DNA from: Hyphomonas adhaerens MHS-3
GTDB lineage: Bacteria; Pseudomonadota; Alphaproteobacteria; Caulobacterales; Hyphomonadaceae
Reading direction: 5' to 3'
Assembly (NCBI RefSeq): GCF_000685235.1
Contig: NZ_ARYH01000001.1
Location: forward strand, 868,001-932,000
DNA: 64,000 nucleotides
In this document: piece after piece, positions 27,633 to 36,521 of the stretch
Layout: the number at the start of each line of letters is the position of its first letter
Position numbering within the stretch: position 1 is the first letter of the stretch
Notes under the pieces: model-generated
Database searches by the model: none
The model's input: only the letters and a program-made list of their open reading frames with translations
Told to the model about the DNA's origin: nothing
Program-made: the position numbers and the translations under genes

Positions 27633-27647
27633 TATAGACCGTCTATA
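27633..27647. promoter_or_regulatory. Perfect 15-bp palindrome TATAGAC-C-GTCTATA
   Basis: The seven-base arms match perfectly around a single C. It lies 44 bp upstream of the ATG of the M24-like gene, in an otherwise gene-free 240-bp region, as expected for an operator. No regulator is adjacent. Confidence 0.45.
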
Positions 27648-27690
27648 CCGCCCGGTTTGACAGGCGGGCTGAGGCGGTTAGGCCTTGGGC

Positions 27691-28389
27691 ATGACACATC
27701 AGACCGAAGACGACGCCGCCCGCTGGGCAAGAATGGTAGACGCGGAGGAGCGCGCCTTCGCCCTGCTGGACGCGATCGAGGCGGCGGGCATCATGAAGCC
27801 GGGCCGCACCGAAGGGGAGGTGGACCGCGACATCGAAGCCATCGCCGCAGACCAGTTCGGCATCGCGCGCAACTGGCACCAGCGCCTGGTGCGCGCCGGG
27901 CCGAACACGACCTGCATCTTCTCTGACCGGCCGGACGAAGTGACCATCGGGCCGGAAGACACGGTCTATGTCGACATGGGCCCCGTCTTCGAACAGGCCG
28001 AGGCCGATGTCGGCCGCACCTATGCCATGGGGCAGGACCCGGCCCGCCATGCGCTGGTCGCCGCGCTGCCCGAAGTGTTCGAGGAGATGCGCGCCTTTGC
28101 GCTGTCCAAGCCCGATGTGACGGGGGCGGAGGTTTATGACTTTGCCTGCCGCGCGGCAGAGGCGCGGGGCTATCATTTCGGCGGCAAGATCGCCGGGCAC
28201 ACCGTGGGCGAGTTCCCGCACGCCACCTGGCCGCTGGAGCCGGCCCACCAGCGCCTCTGGCCGGACAATCCGGAGCCGCTCAGCAAGCCCGACCATCTCG
28301 GCCGCCCCCGCTACTGGATCCTGGAAGCCCACCTCGTGGAACCGGGCCGCCAATGGGGCGGGTTTTATGAGCGGTTGCTCAGGGGGTAG
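27691..28389 (+). CDS. M24 family metallopeptidase-like (creatinase/aminopeptidase fold)
   Basis: The 232-residue protein has the pita-bread fold without an N-terminal creatinase domain. Candidate metal ligands are the Asp residues in VYVDMGPVFEQAEADVGRTY, the His of GHTVGEFPH and the Glu of YWILEAHLVEP. It resembles Xaa-Pro-type peptidases annotated as M24 in alphaproteobacteria; whether it cleaves peptides is not known. The ATG at 27691 is used; a TTG two codons earlier is possible. It lies on the opposite strand to the his genes, directly before the AT-richer island. Confidence 0.8.
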   Translation: MTHQTEDDAARWARMVDAEERAFALLDAIEAAGIMKPGRTEGEVDRDIEAIAADQFGIARNWHQRLVRAGPNTTCIFSDRPDEVTIGPEDTVYVDMGPVFEQAEADVGRTYAMGQDPARHALVAALPEVFEEMRAFALSKPDVTGAEVYDFACRAAEARGYHFGGKIAGHTVGEFPHATWPLEPAHQRLWPDNPEPLSKPDHLGRPRYWILEAHLVEPGRQWGGFYERLLRG

Positions 28390-29612
28390 TTGGTTCGTCG
28401 GTTTAACCGTCTGCAGGGTTTGATGATCCTAGAACACGAGGGAGCAACTGTAGCATAGCTGCACCCTGGGTCGGCGAACCACCTGCTGATCGGGAAAATC
28501 CGGAATCGCGTCCTGTGAATATGCATTCGGAAGCCTGCATAAGAACTATGTCTTGCTTGCCCTCGACCGAGGCAGCATCCACCAAAGCTTTGAATGTGAC
28601 CAGTGCATTTTGGCGATGTCGGTTCACGACTTCGTTGTGCTTATGCGCAACGAAATTCCGAACACAGACGACAAGCATGTATCCCACTGCGCCGAAAAGG
28701 ATCGCTTTACTAATCGAAAGCTGCACAGTCTCATACAAATTTGTCGGCGCGAGAAAATCCCATTTATGAACAAAAATTGATACGATCGCCAACAGCCCAA
28801 GTCCGATGGCGGTCAGGACAGTGTACATGCCCCACCTGTCAGCGGCCTTCTTGTGTTTGTCGGCCTCGGCTTGGAAGTGGATGGCCTGTTGAGAAACACC
28901 TTGCTCCGCAGCCACATCACGAATCGTTTGCAGCGTGGATTCAGCTTCAGACCCCTGAGCTCGAACTTCTTTGACAACGTCTTCCGCGGCTCGTTTTGCT
29001 TCTTGAACAGCGGCCCTTGCATCAGTTTCTAGCGCTGAGAAATCAGTGCTGCGCGCGGTAAGATAGGAGATCAGAGGGAAGAGTTTCGAGAATAGCGGCT
29101 GATACTGACCAATTATATTGTCCACTATCTGATCGCGGCGAACCGTATTATCTGTTGGGTTTTCCGGATCAAATTCGTGAATTGACTCCAGCAAGTTGGT
29201 GAAGGAATCAGCAGCCTGCTGGATAATTTGGAGTTCTTTTTCCGGTAATTCTTCCAGATGACTGGTCGGAATTAAACGGAATATTCCAACGATTTGCTTC
29301 GCTGGAAGGACAGCACGTTCAAATGAAAATGTTTGGCCCAATTCTTCCCGTCGCGTGATGCTGGACAGGTCATATTCCAGAACATCTGAAAGAGCGCGCT
29401 TCGTTTTATCGAGCTGAGAGAGTTCTTGATCGTCGTCTGACATCGATAGTGCACCTCAATTTCGGAGCACTACGACTGATTCTACTTATGCGAGTCAAAC
29501 AAATACTGTTGCAGATACAAGGTTGCTGTGTGGAATTCAGGATAGAATGTTTGAAATTTGTAGCGCCTCACTCGGCACAATATCCCCGTCATAAAGTGCC
29601 CGTCCAAGGATA
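28390..29612. other. AT-richer, atypical segment between the M24 gene and hisA (candidate transferred island)
   Basis: A hand-counted line (29161-29220) is 47 % GC, against 68 % in the nearby hisA line 30061-30120. The segment covers one unknown gene, its flanks and the last roughly 25 codons of hisA, which use CTT, CTA, ATT, TCA and AGT unlike the rest of hisA. No integrase, direct repeats or IS ends were recognised. Confidence 0.6.
28403..29443 (-). CDS. Unknown protein with coiled coil and two membrane helices
   Basis: The 346-residue product was not assigned to a named family. It has an acidic soluble N-terminal half (about 1-140), a heptad-rich Ala/Glu/Arg coiled coil (about 140-200, LETDARAAVQEAKRAAEDVV), and two hydrophobic helices (about 210-228, TVLTAIGLGLLAIVSIFV; and about 250-268, AILFGAVGYMLVVCV). 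After these comes a conserved-looking block HKHNEVVNRHRQNALVTFKAL with a short cytoplasmic-type tail. There is no signal peptide. Codon use and GC differ from both neighbours. A role in stress, signalling or defence is possible but unsupported. Confidence 0.8.
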   Translation of the reverse strand: MSDDDQELSQLDKTKRALSDVLEYDLSSITRREELGQTFSFERAVLPAKQIVGIFRLIPTSHLEELPEKELQIIQQAADSFTNLLESIHEFDPENPTDNTVRRDQIVDNIIGQYQPLFSKLFPLISYLTARSTDFSALETDARAAVQEAKRAAEDVVKEVRAQGSEAESTLQTIRDVAAEQGVSQQAIHFQAEADKHKKAADRWGMYTVLTAIGLGLLAIVSIFVHKWDFLAPTNLYETVQLSISKAILFGAVGYMLVVCVRNFVAHKHNEVVNRHRQNALVTFKALVDAASVEGKQDIVLMQASECIFTGRDSGFSRSAGGSPTQGAAMLQLLPRVLGSSNPADG

Positions 29613-30271
29613 GACCCGGCGATCGGCGCATCTGCGGCCATCAGGGCACGGATGTCGTCGGTGCTGGCGACGCCGCCGCTGGCGATGACGGGGATGGAGA
29701 CGGTGTTGGCGAGCTCTGCCGTGAACGGAACGTTGACGCCGGTCTTCAGGCCGTCACGGCCGATGTCGGTGGCGACGATGGCGGCGACGCCGCACCCCTC
29801 AAAAGCCTTGGCGAGTTCGGTGGCCTTCATGTCGCTGGTCTCGGCCCAGCCTTCGACCGCGACCATGCCATTCTTCGCATCGATGCCGACCACGACCTGG
29901 CCGGGCAGGGCGCGGGCGGCGGCTTTCACCAGTTCCGGATCCCTGAGCGCAACCGTGCCGAGGATGACGCGGGAGATGCCGGCCTCCAGCCAGGCGTCGA
30001 TCTGTGCCCGCGTGCGGATGCCGCCGCCGAGCTGTACCGGCGCATCGGTCGCCTTCAGGATCGCCTCGACCGCCGCGCGGTTCACGGCCTTGCCCTCAAA
30101 GGCGCCGTTCAGGTCAACCACATGAAGATGGGTGAAGCCCGCCTCGCGGAAGGCCTTGGCCTGCGCCGCCGGGCTGTCGGAGAAGACGGTCGCCTGGTCC
30201 ATCTCGCCGCGCAGCAGGCGTACGCACTGGCCGTCTTTCAGGTCGATGGCGGGGTAGAGGGTAAAGGTCAT
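29537..30271 (-). CDS. hisA: HisA: phosphoribosylformimino-AICAR-phosphate isomerase
   Basis: The ATG at 30271 gives a 244-residue TIM barrel, the usual HisA length. It isomerises ProFAR to PRFAR before HisHF. Seen are [18 protein letters not shown] (catalytic Asp), [22 protein letters not shown] and [16 protein letters not shown]. The C-terminal residues [10 protein letters not shown] are unusual, and their codons are AT-rich like the neighbouring island, suggesting the 3' end was exchanged. It is seven bases downstream of hisH and surely cotranscribed with it. Confidence 0.94.
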   Translation of the reverse strand: MTFTLYPAIDLKDGQCVRLLRGEMDQATVFSDSPAAQAKAFREAGFTHLHVVDLNGAFEGKAVNRAAVEAILKATDAPVQLGGGIRTRAQIDAWLEAGISRVILGTVALRDPELVKAAARALPGQVVVGIDAKNGMVAVEGWAETSDMKATELAKAFEGCGVAAIVATDIGRDGLKTGVNVPFTAELANTVSIPVIASGGVASTDDIRALMAADAPIAGSILGRALYDGDIVPSEALQISNILS

Positions 30272-30278
30272 CTGGTAC

Positions 30279-30920
30279 TCAGGGCGCCCATTGCAGGAAG
30301 TTTGAGAGGATCTTGAGCCCGGTGGCCTGGCTCTTCTCCGGGTGGAACTGCGTGCCGAACATGTTGCGCCGGGCGACCGCGGCGACGATCGGGTGGCCAT
30401 AATCGGTCGTTGCGGCGATGTCGGCCGGGTTGTCCGGCTTCATCGCATAGGAATGGGTGAAATAGACGTGCGGATCGTCGCCCAAATCTGCCAGCACGGG
30501 GTGGGGGCGGGGGATCTCCAGCCCGTTCCAGCCCATGTGCGGAATGCGGAAGCCTTCGCCCGGCGCGATGATGTCGACCGTGCCCTTGATCCAGCCGAGG
30601 CCGGCCGTGTAGCCGTCCTCCAGCCCCGCCGTCGCCATCAGCTGCATGCCGACGCAGATGCCGAAGAAAGGCTTGGCCTCCTTCAGCACCGCCTCGTTCA
30701 GGGCGTCGACCACGCCGTCCCGGGCACGCAGGCCCGCGGCGCAGTCAGCGAAATGGCCTACGCCGGGCAGCACGATACGGGTGGATTCGAGGATGACGTC
30801 CGGGGAATCGGTCACGACAATCTCGTGGCTTGTCCCCGCCAGCGCCGCCGCCTCCCGCAGGGCCCGTTCGGCCGAGTGGAGGTTACCGGAGCCGTAATCA
30901 ATCAGCGCGACCTGTGTCAT
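30279..30920 (-). CDS. hisH: Imidazole glycerol phosphate synthase, glutamine amidotransferase subunit
   Basis: The 213-residue class I amidotransferase supplies ammonia to HisF. The nucleophile elbow [11 protein letters not shown] (Cys) and the [11 protein letters not shown] block (His, Glu) are intact; [17 protein letters not shown] is the typical N-terminus. It is immediately upstream of hisA. The region before it (30921-31041) is a divergent promoter space shared with the cupin gene. Confidence 0.96.
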   Translation of the reverse strand: MTQVALIDYGSGNLHSAERALREAAALAGTSHEIVVTDSPDVILESTRIVLPGVGHFADCAAGLRARDGVVDALNEAVLKEAKPFFGICVGMQLMATAGLEDGYTAGLGWIKGTVDIIAPGEGFRIPHMGWNGLEIPRPHPVLADLGDDPHVYFTHSYAMKPDNPADIAATTDYGHPIVAAVARRNMFGTQFHPEKSQATGLKILSNFLQWAP

Positions 30921-31041
30921 GCGCGCGTGTTAGCCGGGCGGCGGGCATAGGAAAAGACATTTCCTGTCACCGGCATGGTTCTTCCTTGTGGGAAAGCAGG
31001 CTAGGTTGCCGCCCGTCCAGCCGTAGTGAACAGGGTTATTC

Positions 31042-31359
31042 ATGCCGGAAATCATACAGGATGCGCAGACCTTCCGGGCCGACAAGGCCTGGGGCGCGCG
31101 CGAGATCGCCCGGATCGACGGGGCGAGCGTGCGCCTGCACTGGACCGACCAGCCCTATAAATGGCACGTCAATGACGGCGCGGAGGTGTTCGTCGTGATG
31201 CAGGGCGTCGTCGACATGCACTACCGGGAAAACGGCGCAGAAAAGATCGTGCAGCTCGGCGCAGGCGACATGTTCGTCGCCGGGGTGGGGGACGAACACG
31301 TCGCGCATCCCATCGGAGAGGCACGTGTGCTCGTGATTGAGCGCGAAGGGTCTGTGTGA
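31042..31359 (+). CDS. Small cupin-domain protein
   Basis: The 105-residue protein is a single cupin barrel: YKWHVNDGAEVFVVMQGVVDMHY (motif 1 region) and LGAGDMFVAGVGDEHVAHPIGEARVLVIE (motif 2). The His and Glu positions are compatible with a metal site. Its ligand is unknown. It starts the rightward pair with the M20 amidohydrolase gene, which begins about 90 bp later. Confidence 0.85.
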   Translation: MPEIIQDAQTFRADKAWGAREIARIDGASVRLHWTDQPYKWHVNDGAEVFVVMQGVVDMHYRENGAEKIVQLGAGDMFVAGVGDEHVAHPIGEARVLVIEREGSV

Positions 31360-31448
31360 CACCGCGGCAGCCCGGTTTTCCTTGTGCGGCCCGGCGAGCT
31401 GTCCCAATGTCCGCGCCAGATTCGAGACCTTTTTACGGAGTATGCCTC

Positions 31449-32885
31449 ATGCGCCCCATTCTGCCTCTCCTCTCCACCGCCCTGCTTGCGGCCTGCATCA
31501 CCGGCCCGGCCTGGCCCGACAGCCGCGATGCAAACCTGATCGAGCAGGTGGAAGAAAAGGCGGACCTGTCGAACAGCCTGTCTGACCAGATCTGGGAATG
31601 GGCCGAAGTTGGCTATCAGGAGGAAAAATCCTCCGGCCTGCTGCAGCAGACCCTGAAGGTCGAAGGCTTTGACGTGGAGGCAGGCGTCGCCGGCATCCCG
31701 ACCGCCTTCGTGGCGGAATATGGCACCGGCGGCCCGGTGATCGCCATCCTCGCCGAGTTCGACGCGCTGCCGGGCATCAACCAGACCGCCAGCCCGGACC
31801 GGGAAGAGCGCGACGGCATGGGCGCGGGCCACGCCTGCGGGCACAACCTCTTCGCGGCAGGCTCCACCACGGCGGCCATCGCGATCAAGGACTGGCTGGA
31901 AGAGACCGGCACGCCGGGGACGATCCGCCTGTACGGCACGCCAGCGGAAGAGGGCGGCAGCGGCAAGGTCTACATGGTCCGCGCGGGCCTGTTCAACGAT
32001 GTCGACATCGCGCTGCACTGGCATGCGGGGGACCGCAACTCCGCCGCTGCACGCACGACGCTGGCCAACCGCTCGGCCAAGTTCCGCTTCCACGGCCTCT
32101 CGGCCCATGCGGCCGGCGCACCGGAGAAAGGCCGCTCGGCGCTCGACGGCGTCGAAGCCTTTGACATGATGGTCAACATGATGCGCGAGCATGTGCCGCA
32201 GGACGCCCGCATCCATTACGTCATCACCTCCGGCGGCTCCGCCCCGAATGTGGTGCCGGACTTTGCCGAAGTCTTCTACTATGTCCGCCATCCGACCGCG
32301 GACGGCGTGGAAGCGATCTGGACGCGCCTGGAAGACGCCGCGCGCGGCGCAGCCCTCGGCACAGGCACGACGGTCGACTGGGAAGTCATCCACGGCAACA
32401 ACCCGCTGCTGGTAAACGAGACGCTGGCGAAAATGATGGATTCGAAGCTGCGCGAAGTTGGCGGGGTCACGTATAATGAAGAAGAGAAGGCCTTCGCCGA
32501 AACCATCTACGCCACGCTGACGACGCCGACCCTGCCGATCGGTTCGGAATCGGAGATCCAGCCCTTTGAGGTCTCGCTCGGTTACGGTTCCACCGATGTG
32601 GGCGATGTGTCCTATGCCGTGCCGACCGTTGGCCTGAACACGGCGACCTGGGTGCCGGGCACGCCGGCTCACTCCTGGCAGGCCGTCGCGGCATCCGGCA
32701 CATCCATCGGGCACAAGGGCACGCAGGTGGCGTCCAAGACGTTGACGCTGGCCGCGATCGAACTGTTCACGAACCCGGATCTGCGCGCGGAAGCCCGCAA
32801 GGAGTTTGATGAAAAGCGCGGACCGGATTATCAGTACCGCTCGCTTCTCGGCGACCGCGACCCGCCGCTCGATTACCGCAAATAA
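31449..32885 (+). CDS. M20 family amidohydrolase, lipoprotein
   Basis: The ATG at 31449 follows GGAG. The 478-residue precursor has a lipobox (LLAAC, Cys16). The enzyme resembles the AbgB/aminoacylase branch of M20: ILAEFDALPGINQ, GAGHACGHNLFAAGS (metal site), GTPAEEGGSGKVYMVRAG, ADIALHWH-like DIALHWHAGD, and a dimerisation domain with FHGLSAHAAGAPEKGRSALD. It probably cleaves an N-acylated amino acid or small peptide in the periplasm. It is convergent with the ftsH-like gene, 17 bp apart. Confidence 0.88.
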   Translation: MRPILPLLSTALLAACITGPAWPDSRDANLIEQVEEKADLSNSLSDQIWEWAEVGYQEEKSSGLLQQTLKVEGFDVEAGVAGIPTAFVAEYGTGGPVIAILAEFDALPGINQTASPDREERDGMGAGHACGHNLFAAGSTTAAIAIKDWLEETGTPGTIRLYGTPAEEGGSGKVYMVRAGLFNDVDIALHWHAGDRNSAAARTTLANRSAKFRFHGLSAHAAGAPEKGRSALDGVEAFDMMVNMMREHVPQDARIHYVITSGGSAPNVVPDFAEVFYYVRHPTADGVEAIWTRLEDAARGAALGTGTTVDWEVIHGNNPLLVNETLAKMMDSKLREVGGVTYNEEEKAFAETIYATLTTPTLPIGSESEIQPFEVSLGYGSTDVGDVSYAVPTVGLNTATWVPGTPAHSWQAVAASGTSIGHKGTQVASKTLTLAAIELFTNPDLRAEARKEFDEKRGPDYQYRSLLGDRDPPLDYRK

Positions 32886-32902
32886 GAACCCGGAGGGCGA
32901 CC

Positions 32903-34735
32903 TCACTCGGCTGCGCGCATGCCGGGTGGGGTTGCCCGCTTCAGGGCTTTTGAGATCTCGGCGATTTCATCTTCGTCCAGCGTTTCTTTGACGAGCAGGT
33001 CCTGCGCGCACTTTTCGAGCAGGCTGCGATTGTCCGTGAGGATGGCCGTGGTGCGCTGGAAAGCGTCCCTGATGATGTCTGACACTGCCGTGTCCAGACG
33101 TTCGGCCGTCGCCTCGCTGATGGACGTTGACCTGACCGGCTGGTTGTCGAGGAAATAGGGGCGGTCTTCCTGGAAGACCAGATGGCCCAGTTTTTCATCC
33201 ATGCCGAACCGCTCGACCATGCTGCGCGCAATTTCGGTGGCCTTGGTGAGATCATCCGCGGCGCCGGTCGAGACTTCATCGAACACCAGTTTCTCGGCTG
33301 CGCGGCCGCCCAGAAGCACGCAGATCTTGTTGACCAGTTCTTCCCGGGTCATCAGGTAGCGGTCTTCGGTGGGCCGCTGGATCGTGTATCCGAGCGCCCC
33401 GACGCCGCGCGGAATGATCGAGACTTTGTGCACCCGGTCCGTGCCCGGCAGGGCGAGGGCCGTGATCGCATGCCCCATTTCGTGATGGGCCACGATCCGG
33501 CGTTCTTTTTCGTTGAGCAGGCGGTTGCGCTTCTCAAGCCCGGCCACGATCCGTTCGATGGCAGCGGAGAAATCCTCCATGCCGACCGTGCCGGCCCGGC
33601 GGCGGGTCGCCAGGATGGCCGCTTCGTTGACGAGGTTGGCGAGGTCTGCGCCGGTAAACCCCGTCGTCATCGCCGCAACCGGTTCCAGATCGACATCCGG
33701 TCCCAGCTGGATCTTGCGAGTGTGGACTTTCAGGATCGCCACACGGCCCTTCTTGTCAGGCTTGTCGACGAGGACCTGCCGGTCGAACCGGCCCGCCCGC
33801 AGGAGCGCGGGATCAAGAATTTCCGGCCGGTTGGTTGCCGCAAGCAGGACGATTCCCGAAGACGGGTCGAAGCCATCAAGCTCGGCGAGGAGCTGGTTCA
33901 GGGTTTGCTCGCGTTCGTCATTGCCGTTCATCTGCCCGAGGCTGCGCGCGCGCCCGAGGGCATCGAGTTCGTCGACGAAGATGATGGCGGGCGCCATCTT
34001 GCGGGCCTGGGTGAACAGGTCCCGTACCCGGGCGGCGCCGACCCCGACAAAGATTTCGACGAATTGGGATCCGCTGATGGAAAAGAAGGGGACTCCGGCC
34101 TGACCGGCGACGGCGCGGGCCAGAAGCGTCTTGCCGGTGCCCGGCGGGCCGACCAGCAGGACGCCTTTCGGAACATGGGCGCCAAGCCGTTCATATTCGC
34201 CGGGGTTCTTCAGGAAATCGATGATTTCCATGAGTTCGAGTTTTGCTTCATCAACGCCAGCGACGTCATCGAACGTGACCCCGGTCTCTTCTTCGGCGAA
34301 GATTTTTGCGCCGCTCTTGCCGAGGGAAATCGCGCCGGCGCCGCCGCCAGCGCCGATCGAGCGCCGGAACAGGAAGAAATAGAGCCCGAGGAACAGGATG
34401 AGCGGCGCGAGCATGGAGAACAGCGCCCCCAGAACCGGGTTCGGCGGAATGTTCTCGATCTCGATGTTCATGCCTTCGAGGCGGTCGGCCAGAGCCGGAT
34501 CGACGAGGGTGGTCCGGAACCGGTCGTTGCCGTCAACAGGCTGGCGGAATGTGCCGGTCAGCGCCGACCCCGAAATTGTCACCTTCTCGACCTGGCCTTC
34601 GCGGGCAAGCTTTTCGAATTCGCTGTAGGACAGTCTCGACTGGTCGGCCGGGCCGGGAAGCAGGGCCTGCATCAGGAAAAAGAGCGCAATGAGCGTCATG
34701 AACGGCCAGAGCTGGAAATCGTCGTCTTTCTTCAT
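32903..34735 (-). CDS. FtsH-family ATP-dependent zinc metalloprotease (paralogue-like)
   Basis: The 610-residue membrane protease has helices at about 12-27 and 103-124 flanking a periplasmic domain, Walker A GPPGTGKT (196-203), the pore loop [10 protein letters not shown], Walker [11 protein letters not shown] (251-260), an SRH with [21 protein letters not shown], and a zinc site HEMGH (418-422) with third ligand in [12 protein letters not shown]. The canonical FtsH zinc motif is HEAGH, and the usual tilS/hflKC neighbours are absent, so this is probably a second FtsH rather than the housekeeping one. It may degrade a subset of membrane or regulatory proteins. Confidence 0.92.
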   Translation of the reverse strand: MKKDDDFQLWPFMTLIALFFLMQALLPGPADQSRLSYSEFEKLAREGQVEKVTISGSALTGTFRQPVDGNDRFRTTLVDPALADRLEGMNIEIENIPPNPVLGALFSMLAPLILFLGLYFFLFRRSIGAGGGAGAISLGKSGAKIFAEEETGVTFDDVAGVDEAKLELMEIIDFLKNPGEYERLGAHVPKGVLLVGPPGTGKTLLARAVAGQAGVPFFSISGSQFVEIFVGVGAARVRDLFTQARKMAPAIIFVDELDALGRARSLGQMNGNDEREQTLNQLLAELDGFDPSSGIVLLAATNRPEILDPALLRAGRFDRQVLVDKPDKKGRVAILKVHTRKIQLGPDVDLEPVAAMTTGFTGADLANLVNEAAILATRRRAGTVGMEDFSAAIERIVAGLEKRNRLLNEKERRIVAHHEMGHAITALALPGTDRVHKVSIIPRGVGALGYTIQRPTEDRYLMTREELVNKICVLLGGRAAEKLVFDEVSTGAADDLTKATEIARSMVERFGMDEKLGHLVFQEDRPYFLDNQPVRSTSISEATAERLDTAVSDIIRDAFQRTTAILTDNRSLLEKCAQDLLVKETLDEDEIAEISKALKRATPPGMRAAE

Positions 34736-34949
34736 TCCGGTCCCTGACCTGCCTGGATCTCATGATGCGTTGCGGTTGCGCCTGATGATAGGCACCCATC
34801 CGGCCGAACGCAAAGACGATACGCCGCCATCCGCGCGGGGGCAGGGGCCGACGCGGTTGCGCCCATCGGCGCAGTCAGGTGAGGGGATCATCCCGGGAAG
34901 GCGACCTGCGCCAGATCCGGACAGCCTGCAGAGACGCGGCGAGGGCGCG
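34736..34949. other. Intergenic region upstream of the FtsH-like gene
   Basis: The 214 bp hold no credible gene. It must carry the leftward promoter of the ftsH-like gene; no clear operator was recognised. Confidence 0.5.
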
Positions 34950-35246
34950 TCAGCGCCCCGACATGCCTTCGTTTTCTGCCCGGTCCAGAGGCTGTTGATC
35001 GCGTGCCTGCGCGGCTGCCAGATCGGCCGGATCAATGGTCACGAACTTTGTTTCTGTCCGTAAGCCGCGTTTCCTGTGGACGATCATCGTGGTGCTGACC
35101 CGCCGGTAGGCGAGGAAAGACGCGCTATCCAGCGGCTCTTCTTCCGTCTCGATCGTGTAATCGCCCGCGGGCCATTCGTCTTCGAGGCTTTCGAGATAAA
35201 ACGGGCTGCGGAAGGTTACGAGGTGTTTTGAAATGCGATTCGTCAT
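34950..35246 (-). CDS. Conserved small protein, unknown function
   Basis: The 98-residue product begins MTNRISKHLVTFRSPFYLESLEDEWPAGDYTIETEEE and continues LDSASFLAYRRVSTTMIVH...KFVTIDPADLAAAQARDQ. This pattern (VTF..PF.L......PAG.Y.IETDEE) recurs in small soluble alphaproteobacterial proteins of unknown role, from memory. A GGAA element precedes the ATG. It lies in the same direction as the ftsH-like gene but 214 bp away. Confidence 0.72.
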   Translation of the reverse strand: MTNRISKHLVTFRSPFYLESLEDEWPAGDYTIETEEEPLDSASFLAYRRVSTTMIVHRKRGLRTETKFVTIDPADLAAAQARDQQPLDRAENEGMSGR

Positions 35247-35387
35247 GGCGGTTCCTTTCCGGTCTCCACGTCTCGCCCCCGTGGTTCCGGGTTGATGCGG
35301 GAAAGCTGCATCCGGACATTCGTTCCGGACGCGGCGCCCAGACGGCTATCAGACCTTGGGGGAGGGCCTGACAGCAGATGGGAACGA

Positions 35388-35522
35388 CTAATTTTTGGGG
35401 GGCTGTTCCTTGTCCTGCTTGCCTTGCTGGCGGGCTTGCTCAGCCCGCTTTTCCTGCATCGATTGCGGCATCGGCGGCGGCGAGGGCTTTCCAGGTTTGC
35501 CCTGCTTGTTCTGAGAGGACAT
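35388..35522 (-). CDS. Very small basic, Pro/Gln/Lys-rich protein
   Basis: From the ATG at 35522 the product has 44 residues or fewer, with composition dominated by Lys, Gln and Pro (SSQNKQGKPGKPSPPPMPQ...EKRAEQARQQGKQDKEQPPKN). An upstream in-frame ATG at 35534 is possible. No family was recognised and it is probably disordered. The ribosome site is weak. It lies next to an AT-rich gene-free stretch that could hold its promoter. It is supported mainly by its position and plausible composition. Confidence 0.45.
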   Translation of the reverse strand: MSSQNKQGKPGKPSPPPMPQSMQEKRAEQARQQGKQDKEQPPKN

Positions 35523-35791
35523 GGGAGTCGCTTTCATCTGTCCGGAAAAAATATTCCGTCCAGTATATATGGTGATGAAATCGGCATTTACATCACGGCC
35601 AAAATAAAAGCCGGAAACCAAATTTCCAATAGTTTCAGGGTAGATAGTAATCGAAGAGTATTTAGGCCAAACGGCAAAATGCCCAACGGGCTCTGCCGAT
35701 TGGCGAACAGGAAATTGGTTACACCCCGCCTGTTCCTGTCCCCATCACTGTCTCTGGGGCAGGAAGCGCTACGGCATAGATCCGGAAGAGT
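35523..35791. other. AT-rich intergenic region between the small basic gene and hisB
   Basis: The 269 bp show no gene. One line (35581-35640) is about 42 % GC. It contains a bipartite hairpin at 35672-35698 and probably the leftward promoter of the small basic gene. Confidence 0.5.
35672..35698 (-). terminator. Bipartite hairpin downstream of hisB
   Basis: CGGCA...TGCCG flanks an inner GCCC-AAC-GGGC hairpin. On the minus strand the stem is followed by TTTGG, so it may end the hisB transcript. Stem and T tract are modest. Confidence 0.4.
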
Positions 35792-36388
35792 CTAGAGGCT
35801 GCCCTTGGTGCTGGCTGGCTGGCCGCCGAGGCGCGGGTCGACCGTTACCGCGGCGCGCAGGGCACGGGCGGTGGCCTTGAAGCAGCTTTCGGCGATGTGG
35901 TGGCAATTCTCGCCATAGAGATTTTCCACGTGCAGGCACATGCCGCCATTTCCGGCCAGGGCGTGGAAGAACTCCTTGAAGAGCTCTGTGTCCATTTCGC
36001 CGATCTTGTCGCGCGTGAACTGTACTTTCCACACCAGGTAAGGGCGTTTGCAGAGGTCGAGGCTCGCCCGGCTCAGCGTTTCGTCCATCGGGATATAGGC
36101 CGTGCCGAAACGGGTGATGCCGGCAAAATCGCCCAGCGCCTTCAGGATGGCCTGGCCGATCACGATGCCCGTATCCTCGACGCTGTGGTGCATGTCGATG
36201 TGCAGGTCGCCGTCGCAGCGCACGGTCAGGTCGATGGCCGAGTGCTTGGAAAAGCTCTCCAGCATATGGTCGAAGAACCCGATCCCTGTCTGGATGTCGG
36301 ATTTTCCTGTGCCGTCGAGGCCCACGGTCACGGTAATGTCCGTTTCCTTGGTCTTGCGGCTGACGGTTGCGGTGCGGTTCTGGGTCAT
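35792..36388 (-). CDS. hisB: Imidazoleglycerol-phosphate dehydratase
   Basis: The 198-residue single-function HisB (no phosphatase domain) carries out the sixth step of histidine synthesis. The Mn-binding repeats are intact: [32 protein letters not shown] at the first site and the C-terminal [17 protein letters not shown]. Length is typical of alphaproteobacteria. It is the first his gene in transcription order but is separated from hisH by about 5 kb of unrelated genes. Confidence 0.97.
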   Translation of the reverse strand: MTQNRTATVSRKTKETDITVTVGLDGTGKSDIQTGIGFFDHMLESFSKHSAIDLTVRCDGDLHIDMHHSVEDTGIVIGQAILKALGDFAGITRFGTAYIPMDETLSRASLDLCKRPYLVWKVQFTRDKIGEMDTELFKEFFHALAGNGGMCLHVENLYGENCHHIAESCFKATARALRAAVTVDPRLGGQPASTKGSL

Positions 36389-36399
36389 GGCTGCCGATA

Positions 36400-36420
36400 T
36401 AGTGTGTAGATCGCACTACA
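36400..36420. promoter_or_regulatory. Overlapping inverted repeats between hisB and the EAL gene
   Basis: TAGTGTG...CGCACTA (36400-36418, one mismatch) overlaps TGTAG-ATCGCA-CTACA (36405-36420). It lies 12 bp before the hisB start and about 100 bp before the EAL-gene start, so it could control either. Function is inference. Confidence 0.4.
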
Positions 36421-36521
36421 GCTAGCGCATCTTGTTCACTGATTTCTAAACATATTGGCAGAATGTGCGTTTGGGAAAGCGCGCCTTCGGGTGCGGTGAG
36501 GCGAGGATTTCTTTGCGCAAG

